Source: UBA11164 sp002420085 (GTDB lineage Bacteria; Pseudomonadota; Gammaproteobacteria; Xanthomonadales; Xanthomonadaceae). From it: a stretch of 10,404 bases of DNA. The stretch lies in NCBI GenBank assembly GCA_031976395.1, contig DALYLJ010000114.1:1-10404 (forward strand), read 5' to 3'. This document shows, one piece after another, positions 1-7,437 of this stretch (its first letter is position 1; each line of letters opens with the position of its first letter). A program made the position numbers and the translations under genes. The notes under the pieces are model-generated. The model was not told where the DNA came from, ran no database searches, and was given only the letters and a program-made list of their open reading frames with translations.

Positions 1-1017
1 CGCGGCGAGCGCGTCGGACAGGTAGTCGCCGTTGAGGTTGAGCGTGGCGACCACGTCGTACTCGGCCGGACGCAGCAGAATCTGCTGGAGGAAGGCGTCG
101 GCGATCGCGTCCTTGATGATCAGGCCGGCACCTGGCTTGCCATCCGGAATGACGTGCCACGGACCGCCGTCGAGTTCGACTGCGCCATAGAAGTCGCGGG
201 CCACCTGATAGCCCCAATCACGGAAGCCACCTTCGGTGAACTTCATGATGTTGCCCTTGTGAACCAGGGTGACCGACTTGCGGCCGTTGGCGATGGCATA
301 GCCGATGGCACTGTGGACCAGCCGTTCGGTGCCCAGATAACTGACCGGCTTGATGCCGATGCCGACCTGGACCGGCACTTCGCGATGTGGCGCGCCGATG
401 CCTTCGAGGGTCTTCTGCCAGTCCTGGGTCCGCTCGGCATTGCCGAAGCGGATCTTGCCGAATGCCTGCGGAAACTCGCGGGCGAGGAAGTCCAGCACCT
501 TCTGGGCATCGGCGGAGCCGCCGGCCCACTCGATGCCGGCATAGATGTCCTCGGTGTTCTCGCGGAAGATCACCATGTCCACTTCGCCTGGCTTCTTGAC
601 CGGCGAGGGCACGCCCTCGAACCAGCGCACCGGCCGCAGGCAGACGTACAGGTCGAGCATCTGGCGCAGCGCGACGTTCAATGAGCGGATGCCGCCACCG
701 ACCGGGGTGGTCAACGGTCCCTTGATGCTGACCAGGTAGTCACGGCACGCCTGCACGGTGGAATCGGGCAGCCAGGTGCCGAACTGGTTGTTGGCCTTCT
801 CGCCGGCATAGACCTCCAGCCAATGGATGCGGCGTTGGCCGCCATAGCACTTGGCGACGGCTGCATCGAGCACTCGCGAGGATGCGGCCCAGATGTCCGG
901 ACCGATGCCATCGCCCTCGATGAACGGGATGATCGGCTGGTCGGGAACGGACAGTTTGCCGTTGCTGATGGTGATGCGTTCACCGCCCTCGGGTGGGACG
1001 ATCGTGGGTTCGGACAT
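1..1017 (-). CDS. icd: NADP-type isocitrate dehydrogenase, 3'-truncated by window edge
   Basis: Catalyses oxidative decarboxylation of isocitrate to 2-oxoglutarate in the TCA cycle (cytosolic, homodimeric). The frame is open from an ATG at 1017-1015 to the left edge, giving 339 residues; about 90 C-terminal residues of a family usually near 416 are missing. Start MSEPTIVPPEGG is preceded by a perfect AGGAGG-type Shine-Dalgarno (plus-strand 1023-1029, 5 nt spacing). Visible residues match E. coli Icd: the substrate/phosphorylation loop GGGIRSLN with Ser112 (E. coli Ser113), Asn114, Arg118, Arg128, Arg152, catalytic Tyr159 and Lys254 (E. coli Tyr160, Lys230), and metal-binding Asp307, Asp331, Asp335. 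Between Tyr159 and Lys254 there are about 25 residues more than in E. coli (roughly residues 190-217, in the clasp region). NADP preference is inferred from overall similarity, because the cofactor-specificity residues lie outside the window. Divergent from the SNF2 gene. Confidence 0.97.
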   Translation of the reverse strand, partial: MSEPTIVPPEGGERITISNGKLSVPDQPIIPFIEGDGIGPDIWAASSRVLDAAVAKCYGGQRRIHWLEVYAGEKANNQFGTWLPDSTVQACRDYLVSIKGPLTTPVGGGIRSLNVALRQMLDLYVCLRPVRWFEGVPSPVKKPGEVDMVIFRENTEDIYAGIEWAGGSADAQKVLDFLAREFPQAFGKIRFGNAERTQDWQKTLEGIGAPHREVPVQVGIGIKPVSYLGTERLVHSAIGYAIANGRKSVTLVHKGNIMKFTEGGFRDWGYQVARDFYGAVELDGGPWHVIPDGKPGAGLIIKDAIADAFLQQILLRPAEYDVVATLNLNGDYLSDALAA

Positions 1018-1091
1018 GGATTTCCTCCTGGACTGACGAATGAGCGATGGACCCTGCGGTCCGATCGGCGCCAATGGCGCGGCACCGCGCT

Positions 1092-1120
1092 ATTGTCGCG
1101 GTTTGTGCCCGGACAGGCAA
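1092..1120 (-). promoter_or_regulatory. Candidate sigma70 promoter for icd
   Basis: On the minus strand, TTGCCT (plus 1115-1120, 4/6 to TTGACA) and GACAAT (plus 1092-1097, 4/6 to TATAAT) are separated by exactly 17 bp. Transcription would start near 1085, giving a leader of about 70 nt that contains two small perfect inverted repeats: GGACC/GGTCC at 1049-1062 and GCGCCA/TGGCGC at 1068-1080. The location fits the strong ribosome binding site of icd. The match is by eye only, and in a GC-rich genome hexamer matches alone are weak evidence. Confidence 0.4.
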
Positions 1121-1201
1121 AAGCCGCACGGTTCGGCTTGGCGACCACGGAGGCCGCCTGCCGTGATCCTGCGCGACCGATCGGAGCGTAGCCCTGGCTG
1201 T

Positions 1202-1219
1202 GTAAACTAAGGGGTTTAC
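1202..1219. repeat. Perfect inverted repeat GTAAAC-N6-GTTTAC before the SNF2 gene
   Basis: GTAAAC (1202-1207) and GTTTAC (1214-1219) are perfect 6-bp inverted arms around TAAGGG, ending 20 bp before the SNF2 ATG. This is an AT-rich island in a GC-rich intergenic region between two divergent genes. It could be an operator, or part of the promoter: TAAACT at 1203-1208, preceded by TG, resembles an extended -10. No convincing -35 was found. Function is unproven. Confidence 0.45.
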
Positions 1220-1239
1220 CGATCAGGCCCCATTTCCGG

Positions 1240-4200
1240 ATGGACAGCTTCGAGTTGCACGAACGAATGGTGCAGGTTCAGTGGCAATGGCATTTTGCGG
1301 CCCATGTCCTGCACAGTGGCGAGGTTCTGCTGGCCCAGCACAGACTGCGTTCGTTCGAGCACAAGACTTCCGAGACCGGGATCGACGTGATCCACGCCAC
1401 CCTCCAGGACGACAACCGGCTGATCACCCAACAACTCGACATCGAACTGCGCGATGGTCGAATCAACCTGCGCCCCAACTGCACCTGCCGAGGTGGCGAG
1501 CGCTGCAAGCATCTGGCGGCGATCTTGACCGTGCTGACCGAATGGCCGCCACAGGATTGGCCGACCCCAGTTGGTGTCGATTGGGGACGATTGCTGGAAC
1601 GGCTGGAGCAGCCGGTGCCGGGTCCGACCCGCGCCGAACCTGGGCGGCAACTCGGGGTGTTGATCCGGGAGGCGCCCGCCTATTCGCCGGTAGTGACATC
1701 GACAGGTGGAGGCGGGACGGTCCGGAGTTCGCCTTCGCGCATGCTGGTGGCACCGGTCTGGCTGCGGCCAGGCAAGCGTGGCGATCGACTGGTCGATCCT
1801 CAGGGAATTGCCATCGGCCCCCTGGGTCCGCAACCGGCGCCGGCCGAGGGCTGGAGCCCGGAGGTCGAGGCGGCCCTGATCCTGTTGCTGAGCGAAGCCG
1901 TTCATCGGATCGGCACGATCGATCTGACCTGGGTCCACCGGGCCAATCAGGAACGTGCGCTGATGACCCTGATCAACACGCTGCCGGTGTATTTCGAGCG
2001 CGCCAGCGACGGCCCGTACCGCATTGGCGAAACACAATCCCTGGCGCTGTGCTGGCGTGACCAGCCGGATGGCGATCAGCGGTTGGCACTCGACGTTCCG
2101 CATGGGCGGATTCTGCTGCATGGAGATCGGTTCTGGTCGGTCGATGTTGATCGACGTGTGATCGAGCCGTTCGATACCCCTGCGGCGACAGTCGAGGCTC
2201 TGCTCCAGTTGCCCTCGCTGGCGCCGGAACAGGTTGACGAATTCGTTGAACGTTCGCGCTCGGTCCGCTTGCCGCTGGCCTTGCCTGCGCCGGCCGCCCG
2301 CGCCGCTCCGACCGTCCTGTCGGATTCGCCCAGGCCGCTGATCCGCTTGCGGGAACTGCCGGCAGGGTCGGATTGGCATCGGCTTGCCGGCCGCACGGAA
2401 ATGCCGCGTGTGCTCGGCTGTGCCCGGCTACGGATGGTCTACGGGTCGATCGAGATCGATCCGGAGGAGCATTCGCAGCAAGGCCGCAGACTGATCGGCG
2501 GCACGGTCTACCAGGTCGAGCGCGATTTCGCCGAGGAGGCCCGCGCCCTCGAAGTCGTCAAGCGTCTGGGTCTGTTCAAGGCGCGTTCGATGATCTACGA
2601 GCTTGGCCTGAATGACGGCAGCATCCAGGCATCGGACTATCTGCTCAAGTCCGGTGGCACGGTTCCGATGCCGCCCGACAAGTGGCAGCCGACCGTGGCG
2701 ACACTGATCGAGCATGGCTTCACGGTCGAGTACGAGGACGATTTTCCGCGCGATGATCTGGTCGAGGTCGGCGAGTGGTATGCCGATGTCGATGCCGATG
2801 GCGAGGGTCATGCCTGGTTCCAGCTATCGCTCGGCATCGACATCGCCGGTGAGCGGATCGATCTGCTGCCGATTCTGCGCCGCCTGCTGGCCGATCCGCA
2901 GTTCCCCCTGCGCCCGGAGTCCGGTGAGTCGGCCGATGCGGTCTGGCGCATCAGACTCGATGCCAAGCGCAGCATCGAACTGCCCCTGGCCCGGCTGCGG
3001 GCATTGATCGAGCCCTTGCTGGAGTGGTTGCAGAGCGATCGTGGTGGCCGCTTGCGTCTGCATCGCAGCCAGGCCGAATCGGTCACCGGGATGACTGATC
3101 TTCGCTGGCGCGGCGATGAGCGTCTGCGTGCCCTGATCGATCGTCGCCGGTTGGCCGTCAGTACCGCCAGCGACGCTCCGCCCGGATTCGCAGCGGTACT
3201 TCGGCCCTACCAGCGCGAGGGCCTAGCCTGGCTGGACTTCCTGGCCGATACCGGTCTCGGCGGGGTGCTGGCCGACGACATGGGGCTCGGCAAGACCGTG
3301 CAGGTGCTTGCCCACCTGCTCGGTGAAAAGCAGCGCGGTCGCCTGGATCGACCGGCGCTGGTGGTCTGTCCGACCAGCCTGGTCGGCAACTGGCGTGCCG
3401 AAGCGGAGCGATTCGCGCCGGACCTGCGGGTGCTGACCATCCATGGCACTGGTCGTGCCGATGCCTATGATGCGATCGCCGACAGCGATCTGGTCATCAC
3501 CACCTATCCGCTGTTGCCGCGCGATCGCGATCGCCTGGTCGGGCAGCATTTTTCGCTGCTGGTGCTGGATGAGGCCCAGGCGGTCAAGAATGCCCGCAGC
3601 CAGGCCGCCCAGGTCGTGCGTGAGTTGACCGCCACCCGCCGCCTGGCGATGACCGGCACTCCGCTGGAGAACCACCTCGGCGAACTCTGGGCGCAGTTCG
3701 ATGCCATCGAGCCGGGTCTGCTCGGTGGTGAGCGGCAGTTCAACCGGCTCTACCGGGTGCCGATCGAGAAGCGCAACGATGAACCCTGTCGGCAGCGCCT
3801 GAATCGACGGATCGCGCCCCTGCTGCTGCGCCGTCGCAAGGATGACGTGCTGACCGATCTGCCCGACAAGACCGAGATCGTCCGGCGCATCGATCTGGAA
3901 GGCGATCAGCGCGCACTCTACGAGACCCTGCGTCTGGCCCAGCACGAACGCATCCGCGATGCCATCCACGAGCGGGGTCTGGCGCAGTCCGGGATCGTCG
4001 TGCTCGATGCGCTGCTCAAGCTTCGTCAGGCGTGCTGTGATCCGGGCCTGGTCAAACTCGACAGTGCCCGCAAGGTGAAGGCTTCGGTCAAGCGCGAGGC
4101 CCTGCACGAACTGCTTGAGGGGTTGCTGGCCGAGGGTCGGCGGATCCTGCTGTTCTCGCAGTTCACCGAGATGCTCGACCTGTTGCAGGCCGATCTGAAT

Positions 4201-4599
4201 CAGCGCCGGATCGCGCATCTGCGACTCACCGGCGATACCCCATCGCAGCAGCGGGCGGGCATCGTGCGGCGATTCCAGAATGGCGAAGTGCCGCTGTTCC
4301 TGATCAGCCTCAAGGCCGGTGGCGTCGGGCTCAACCTGACTGCTGCCGACACGGTCATCCACTATGACCCGTGGTGGAATCCGGCGGTCGAGAACCAGGC
4401 CACCGACCGCGCCCACCGGATCGGCCAGGACAAGGCGGTGTTCGTATACAAGCTGATCTGCGCCGGCACCGTCGAGGAGAAGATCCAGGCACTTCAGTCG
4501 CGCAAGTCCGATCTGGCCCAGGCGGTGCTGGAAGGCGGCAGCAGCCAGCGGCTGCGCTTCGACGAGAGCGATCTGGAAGCCCTGTTCGCGCCGCTGTGA
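1240..4599 (+). CDS. SWIM zinc finger/SNF2-family DEAD-like ATPase (putative helicase)
   Basis: A 1119-residue superfamily 2 ATPase of the bacterial SNF2/HepA type. Such proteins translocate on double-stranded DNA to remodel protein-DNA or RNA polymerase complexes; the client of this one is unknown. The N-terminus has a SWIM zinc finger, C-x-C-x5-C-x-H (Cys81, Cys83, Cys89, His91). A long poorly conserved middle region follows (about 110-640), with an Ala/Pro-rich stretch near 345-365. The ATPase core starts near 650: YQREG with Gln658, Walker A DDMGLGKT (679-686), DEAQ (777-780), TGTPLEN (805-811), and the C-terminal lobe with SLKAGGVGLNL (1023-1033) and DRAHRIGQ (1056-1063). All motifs look intact, so it should be an active ATPase. 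ATG 1240 gives the complete SWIM region; the Shine-Dalgarno is weak (AGG at 1225-1227), and Met10 at 1267 is an alternative start. It ends 81 bp before the convergent halogenase stop and is not part of an operon here. It is not RapA itself, which lacks a SWIM finger. Confidence 0.95.
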   Translation: MDSFELHERMVQVQWQWHFAAHVLHSGEVLLAQHRLRSFEHKTSETGIDVIHATLQDDNRLITQQLDIELRDGRINLRPNCTCRGGERCKHLAAILTVLTEWPPQDWPTPVGVDWGRLLERLEQPVPGPTRAEPGRQLGVLIREAPAYSPVVTSTGGGGTVRSSPSRMLVAPVWLRPGKRGDRLVDPQGIAIGPLGPQPAPAEGWSPEVEAALILLLSEAVHRIGTIDLTWVHRANQERALMTLINTLPVYFERASDGPYRIGETQSLALCWRDQPDGDQRLALDVPHGRILLHGDRFWSVDVDRRVIEPFDTPAATVEALLQLPSLAPEQVDEFVERSRSVRLPLALPAPAARAAPTVLSDSPRPLIRLRELPAGSDWHRLAGRTEMPRVLGCARLRMVYGSIEIDPEEHSQQGRRLIGGTVYQVERDFAEEARALEVVKRLGLFKARSMIYELGLNDGSIQASDYLLKSGGTVPMPPDKWQPTVATLIEHGFTVEYEDDFPRDDLVEVGEWYADVDADGEGHAWFQLSLGIDIAGERIDLLPILRRLLADPQFPLRPESGESADAVWRIRLDAKRSIELPLARLRALIEPLLEWLQSDRGGRLRLHRSQAESVTGMTDLRWRGDERLRALIDRRRLAVSTASDAPPGFAAVLRPYQREGLAWLDFLADTGLGGVLADDMGLGKTVQVLAHLLGEKQRGRLDRPALVVCPTSLVGNWRAEAERFAPDLRVLTIHGTGRADAYDAIADSDLVITTYPLLPRDRDRLVGQHFSLLVLDEAQAVKNARSQAAQVVRELTATRRLAMTGTPLENHLGELWAQFDAIEPGLLGGERQFNRLYRVPIEKRNDEPCRQRLNRRIAPLLLRRRKDDVLTDLPDKTEIVRRIDLEGDQRALYETLRLAQHERIRDAIHERGLAQSGIVVLDALLKLRQACCDPGLVKLDSARKVKASVKREALHELLEGLLAEGRRILLFSQFTEMLDLLQADLNQRRIAHLRLTGDTPSQQRAGIVRRFQNGEVPLFLISLKAGGVGLNLTAADTVIHYDPWWNPAVENQATDRAHRIGQDKAVFVYKLICAGTVEEKIQALQSRKSDLAQAVLEGGSSQRLRFDESDLEALFAPL

Positions 4600-4680
4600 G
4601 TGGCGCTCGCCGGGTGCGGCCAGCGTCACCGGCCGTCGATTCCGCCGCAGTGCCGGCAATGGTCCGGTTCGATCGGCCGC

Positions 4681-6189
4681 TCAGACCGCTCCGGATGCCG
4701 GGCAGTGGCGGGCGATGTAGGCGGCGTGGCTGGGCATGATCTCGGCGGCTTCGCCGATCACCCGGCGTAGCCCGGCCAGCCGAGCAGCCGCATCGCTGGC
4801 GAGCGCGGCGAGCGGGTCGCTGCGCTGGGGATGGACCTCTTGGCCGATCAGCACGGCCAGCCAGTTCGGGTTCTGGAACAGTTCGCGCTCCTCGATCAGC
4901 AGCCGTCCCTGGGTGACGAAGAAGTCCAGTTTGCGGCGCAGGCTGTCCGGGATCGCCATGGTTGCGGTGCGCCGCCAGAGCGGGGCATCCCGGCGAGCGA
5001 CCGTATGGTAGTGGAGGATCAGGAAATCACGGATGCGTTCGTACTCCAGCGCCGTGATCCGGTTGTATTCGGCGGCCAGCAGCGGATCGAAATCGCGCTC
5101 GGGGAACAGTGCCAGCAGCCGGGAGATGGCGCTCTGGATCAGGTGGATGCTGGTCGATTCGAGCGGTTCCATGAAGCCGGCGGCCAGTCCGATCGCGACA
5201 CAGTTTCGATACCAACTCATTCGCCGTCGGCCGGTGACGAAGCGCAGGGGACGCGGATCGCCGAGGGCGGGGCCATCGATCTGGGCGAGCAGCAGGGCGG
5301 TCGCCTGATCGTCGCTGATGCAGTCGCTGCAATACACGAAGCCATTGCCGATCCGGTGCTGGAGCGGAATCCGCCACTGCCAGCCGGCCGGGTGGGCGGT
5401 CGAGCGGGTGTAGGGCAGCAGGTCAGGGCCATTGCCAGCGCTGCCGACCGCCAGCGCACGGTCGCAGGGCAGCCAGTGTCGCCAGTCGTCATAGCCGACA
5501 TGCAGGGCCTGTTCGATCAGCAGGCCGCGAAATCCTGAGCAGTCGATGTACAGGTCTCCGGTACGACGATCGCCATTGGCCAGGGTCAGTGCGGTAACGA
5601 AGCCGGACTCGGGGTCGAGCGCGACATCGGCGATGACACCCTCGGTGCGGATCACGCCACGGTGCTCGGCGTAGTCGCGGAGGAGGCGGGCATACAGCCC
5701 GGCATCGAAGTGATAGGCATAGTCGAAGGTCGATTGCACCCGCCGTCGGTCGCCGGTCGGCCGCTCGAATCGGCCCCGGCGCGCCATCGCCCAGGCCATC
5801 GAATGATCGGTGAGCGGGGTGTCATCGCCGAGCGCCCGTTGATGCAGCCAATGCTGGTACAGCGGTACGGCGTCGAACTCGGCTCCGAAGCTGCCGAATG
5901 GATGGAAATAGCGCTGACCGATGCGGGTCCAGTCGACGAACTCGATGCCGAGCTTGAACGTCCCCTGGGTTGCCGCCAGGAAGGCGTTCTCGTCGATGCC
6001 GAGCGACTGGTTGAAATACTTGATCGGTGGGATGGTCGCCTCGCCGACCCCGACCGTGCCGATCGCGTCGGACTCGATCAGTTCGATCGTGCAGGCCCCG
6101 CGCAGGGCATTGACCACGGCGGCGGCAGTCATCCAGCCGGCGGTGCCGCCACCGACGATGACGATGCGTTGGATGCGACGGTCGGACAT
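4681..6189 (-). CDS. Flavin-dependent halogenase, tryptophan halogenase family
   Basis: A 502-residue FADH2-dependent halogenase of the PrnA/RebH family. Such enzymes use reduced flavin, oxygen and halide to form HOX, which a lysine passes to an electron-rich (often indole) substrate. Diagnostic features are all present: the FAD-binding GGGTAG (residues 13-18) in IVIVGGGTAGWM, the GVGEATIPP segment (47-55), catalytic Lys79 in GTFKLGIEF (same number as PrnA Lys79), HPFG (96-99), the halogenase signature W-x-W-x-I-P (270-275), and Glu344 in EPLESTSIHL matching the PrnA active-site Glu346. The C-terminus ELFQNPNWLAVLIGQ resembles the large uncharacterised proteobacterial branch rather than antibiotic-cluster enzymes. 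The start is ATG 6189-6187 (MSDRRIQR), directly before the FAD beta strand; the frame stays open upstream, but that would overlap the divergent gene. The Shine-Dalgarno is weak. No flavin reductase, transporter or biosynthetic gene is next to it, so substrate and halide are unknown. Confidence 0.95.
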   Translation of the reverse strand: MSDRRIQRIVIVGGGTAGWMTAAAVVNALRGACTIELIESDAIGTVGVGEATIPPIKYFNQSLGIDENAFLAATQGTFKLGIEFVDWTRIGQRYFHPFGSFGAEFDAVPLYQHWLHQRALGDDTPLTDHSMAWAMARRGRFERPTGDRRRVQSTFDYAYHFDAGLYARLLRDYAEHRGVIRTEGVIADVALDPESGFVTALTLANGDRRTGDLYIDCSGFRGLLIEQALHVGYDDWRHWLPCDRALAVGSAGNGPDLLPYTRSTAHPAGWQWRIPLQHRIGNGFVYCSDCISDDQATALLLAQIDGPALGDPRPLRFVTGRRRMSWYRNCVAIGLAAGFMEPLESTSIHLIQSAISRLLALFPERDFDPLLAAEYNRITALEYERIRDFLILHYHTVARRDAPLWRRTATMAIPDSLRRKLDFFVTQGRLLIEERELFQNPNWLAVLIGQEVHPQRSDPLAALASDAAARLAGLRRVIGEAAEIMPSHAAYIARHCPASGAV

Positions 6190-6225
6190 GGTCGGGCGTG
6201 GCCTGGCGGATATGGACCGGGCTGA

Positions 6226-6255
6226 ATGACCGCACGCCGGACGGCCGGAAGTCAA
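6226..6255 (-). promoter_or_regulatory. Candidate promoter for the halogenase gene
   Basis: On the minus strand, TTGACT (plus 6250-6255, 5/6 to the -35 consensus) lies 18 bp from a poor -10, GGTCAT (plus 6226-6231, 3/6). It sits in the 139-bp intergenic region shared with the divergent diguanylate cyclase gene, about 40 bp upstream of the halogenase start. Only the -35 is persuasive. Confidence 0.25.
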
Positions 6256-6328
6256 GGGGTGGGCTTGTGTGGGTGATGTCATCGATGCGAGCATTCTGCC
6301 GATGGTCGTGAGACGACTGGAGCAGTGC

Positions 6329-7318
6329 ATGAAACGCCCCGACATACCGAGTGACGAGCCGGCCCGGCTGCAATCGCTGCGCTCGCTGAACATCCTCGAT
6401 ACCCCGGCCGAAGAGCGTTTCGACCGCGTGACCCGGATGGCGCGCCGGATGTTCGGGGTGCCGATCGTCCTGGTCAGTCTGGTCGATGATCGTCGCCAGT
6501 GGTTCAAGTCACGGATCGGCCTGGATGTCGCTGAAACCAGCCGGGATGTATCGTTCTGCGGCCATGCCATCAATGGCACGGGCGCGTTCGTGGTGTCCGA
6601 TGCCCGCGACGATGTCCGCTTCGCCGACAACCCGCTGGTGTTGTCCGACCCGCAGATCCGTTTTTACGCCGGCTACCCGCTGAGTGCAGCCGATGGCAGC
6701 AAGATCGGCACGCTGTGCCTGATCGATCGAGTGCCGCGACAGCTCGATGACCAGGATATCGAAGTGCTGCGTGACCTGGCGTCCCTGGTCGAAGACGAAC
6801 TTGCCGCCTCGCGGCTGGCGAGCATCGATGATCTGACCGGGCTGTGCAATCGCCGGGGGTTCATGCTGCTGGCGCGCCATGCGCTGCACCTGTGTGCGCG
6901 CCATGCGATTCCGACCGTGCTGGCCTACCTCGATCTCGATCATCTCAAGCACATCAATGACAGCTATGGCCACGCCGAAGGAGATCGGGCGATCGTAGCG
7001 TTCAGTGATGCGTTGCGGGCCGTGTTCCGTGAGTCCGACCTTACCGCGCGGATCGGGGGTGATGAATTCGTGGCCCTGTTCCTGCATGCCACGATTGCCG
7101 AGGCCGAAGCCAGCATCGAACGCCTGCGCGCGACGCTCGAACACGGCAATCGTGCGCGTGGCGAGGGCCGGGCGATCGGATTCACCTGCGGTCTGGTGGC
7201 GTTCGATGGCAATGTCCATGGCACGATCGAAGCCTTGCTGGCCGATGGTGATGCCCGGATGTATTCGGCCAAGCCGGGGCGTGCCGGACGGGTGCCGGGG
7301 CGGCTGCGATCGTCGTGA
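6329..7318 (+). CDS. GAF-GGDEF diguanylate cyclase
   Basis: Predicted cytoplasmic enzyme making c-di-GMP from two GTP, with an N-terminal sensory GAF domain. The 329-residue form starts at ATG 6329, chosen because GGAG (6319-6322) sits 6 nt upstream and the protein then begins MKRPDIPSDEPARLQSL, as is typical of this family; in-frame GTG 6269 and ATG 6302 would add up to 20 residues but lack a good ribosome binding site. The GAF domain spans about residues 25-160 (IVLVSLVDDRRQWFKS; SFCGHAI; GYPL; IGTLCLID). The GGDEF domain spans about 165-318: DDLTGLCNRRGF (167-178), metal-binding Asp202 in YLDLDHLKHIND, and GGDEF at 243-247. The inhibitory I-site RxxD is intact (Arg234-Glu-Ser-Asp237), so product feedback is expected. 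There are no transmembrane segments or signal peptide. The GAF ligand is unknown. It is divergent from the halogenase and is followed by 208 bp of non-coding DNA. Confidence 0.95.
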   Translation: MKRPDIPSDEPARLQSLRSLNILDTPAEERFDRVTRMARRMFGVPIVLVSLVDDRRQWFKSRIGLDVAETSRDVSFCGHAINGTGAFVVSDARDDVRFADNPLVLSDPQIRFYAGYPLSAADGSKIGTLCLIDRVPRQLDDQDIEVLRDLASLVEDELAASRLASIDDLTGLCNRRGFMLLARHALHLCARHAIPTVLAYLDLDHLKHINDSYGHAEGDRAIVAFSDALRAVFRESDLTARIGGDEFVALFLHATIAEAEASIERLRATLEHGNRARGEGRAIGFTCGLVAFDGNVHGTIEALLADGDARMYSAKPGRAGRVPGRLRSS

Positions 7319-7344
7319 TCCGGCCAGGCGCGCGTTGCAGCGCA

Positions 7345-7365
7345 GACCCGGCGCATGGGCGGGTC
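7345..7365 (+). terminator. Stem-loop after the GGDEF gene, weak terminator candidate
   Basis: GACCCG (7345-7350) and CGGGTC (7360-7365) form a 6-bp perfect GC-rich stem with a 9-nt loop, 27 bp after the stop codon of the GGDEF gene. Only GGGTT follows, so there is no real U-tract. It may be a Rho-assisted or mRNA 3'-end structure rather than an intrinsic terminator. Confidence 0.25.
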
Positions 7366-7383
7366 GGGTTCATGCGATTCGGC

Positions 7384-7397
7384 TGAATACGTTTGCA
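7384..7397. promoter_or_regulatory. LacI/GalR-type operator candidate upstream of pullulanase
   Basis: TGAATACGTTTGCA matches the general LacI/GalR-family operator pattern TGNAANCGNTTNCA at 9 of its 10 fixed positions. Its centre is C|G, and 5 of 7 positions are symmetric. It stands 130 bp before the pullulanase ATG in the only intergenic region that could control that gene. LacI-family regulators such as MalR control maltodextrin and starch genes in many proteobacteria, so control by such a factor is a reasonable inference. No regulator gene is in the window. Confidence 0.5.
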
Positions 7398-7403
7398 TGA
7401 CAT

Positions 7404-7437
7404 TGTTCCGATCCGGGTGCCGACCTAGGATCGAACA
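7404..7437. repeat. Bulged inverted repeat in the pullulanase upstream region
   Basis: TGTTCCGATCC (7404-7414) and GGATCGAACA (7428-7437) are complementary over 10 bp with a single bulged C, around a 13-nt loop. A possible promoter overlaps it: TTGTTC (7403-7408, 3/6) and TAGGAT (7426-7431, 4/6) with 17 bp between. It begins 6 bp after the LacI-type site. It could be a second protein-binding site or a leader hairpin, depending on where transcription starts. It is not a terminator, because no T-run follows. Confidence 0.4.

Noticed and set aside
154..684. Plus-strand open frame of 176 codons opposite icd
   Set aside because: The minus strand encodes unmistakable isocitrate dehydrogenase through this whole stretch.
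1216..2379. 387-codon open frame antisense to the SNF2 N-terminal half
   Set aside because: Same explanation; it has no ribosome binding site or domain, and it would cover the SWIM region on the other strand.
3517..3537. Two overlapping GCGATCGC octamers as a cyanobacterial HIP1 signal
   Set aside because: The gene content is proteobacterial, and the octamer count is explained by the general CGATCG excess. Here the run encodes Arg/Asp repeats in the SNF2 protein.
4617..4635. CGGCC/GGCCG stem between the convergent SNF2 and halogenase genes as a bidirectional terminator
   Set aside because: Only a 5-bp stem with a 9-nt loop and no T-run on either side. Such stems are expected by chance in GC-rich DNA.
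3223..4659. 478-codon open frame antisense to the SNF2 ATPase core
   Set aside because: It lies opposite well-conserved helicase motifs, and its translation shows no family signature. It is a mirror of codon bias.
6190..6630. N-terminal extension of the halogenase frame by up to 147 residues
   Set aside because: The family starts just before the FAD-binding strand at MSDRRIQRIVIVGGG. The extension is Arg/Ser-rich, lacks similarity and overlaps the GAF domain gene on the plus strand.
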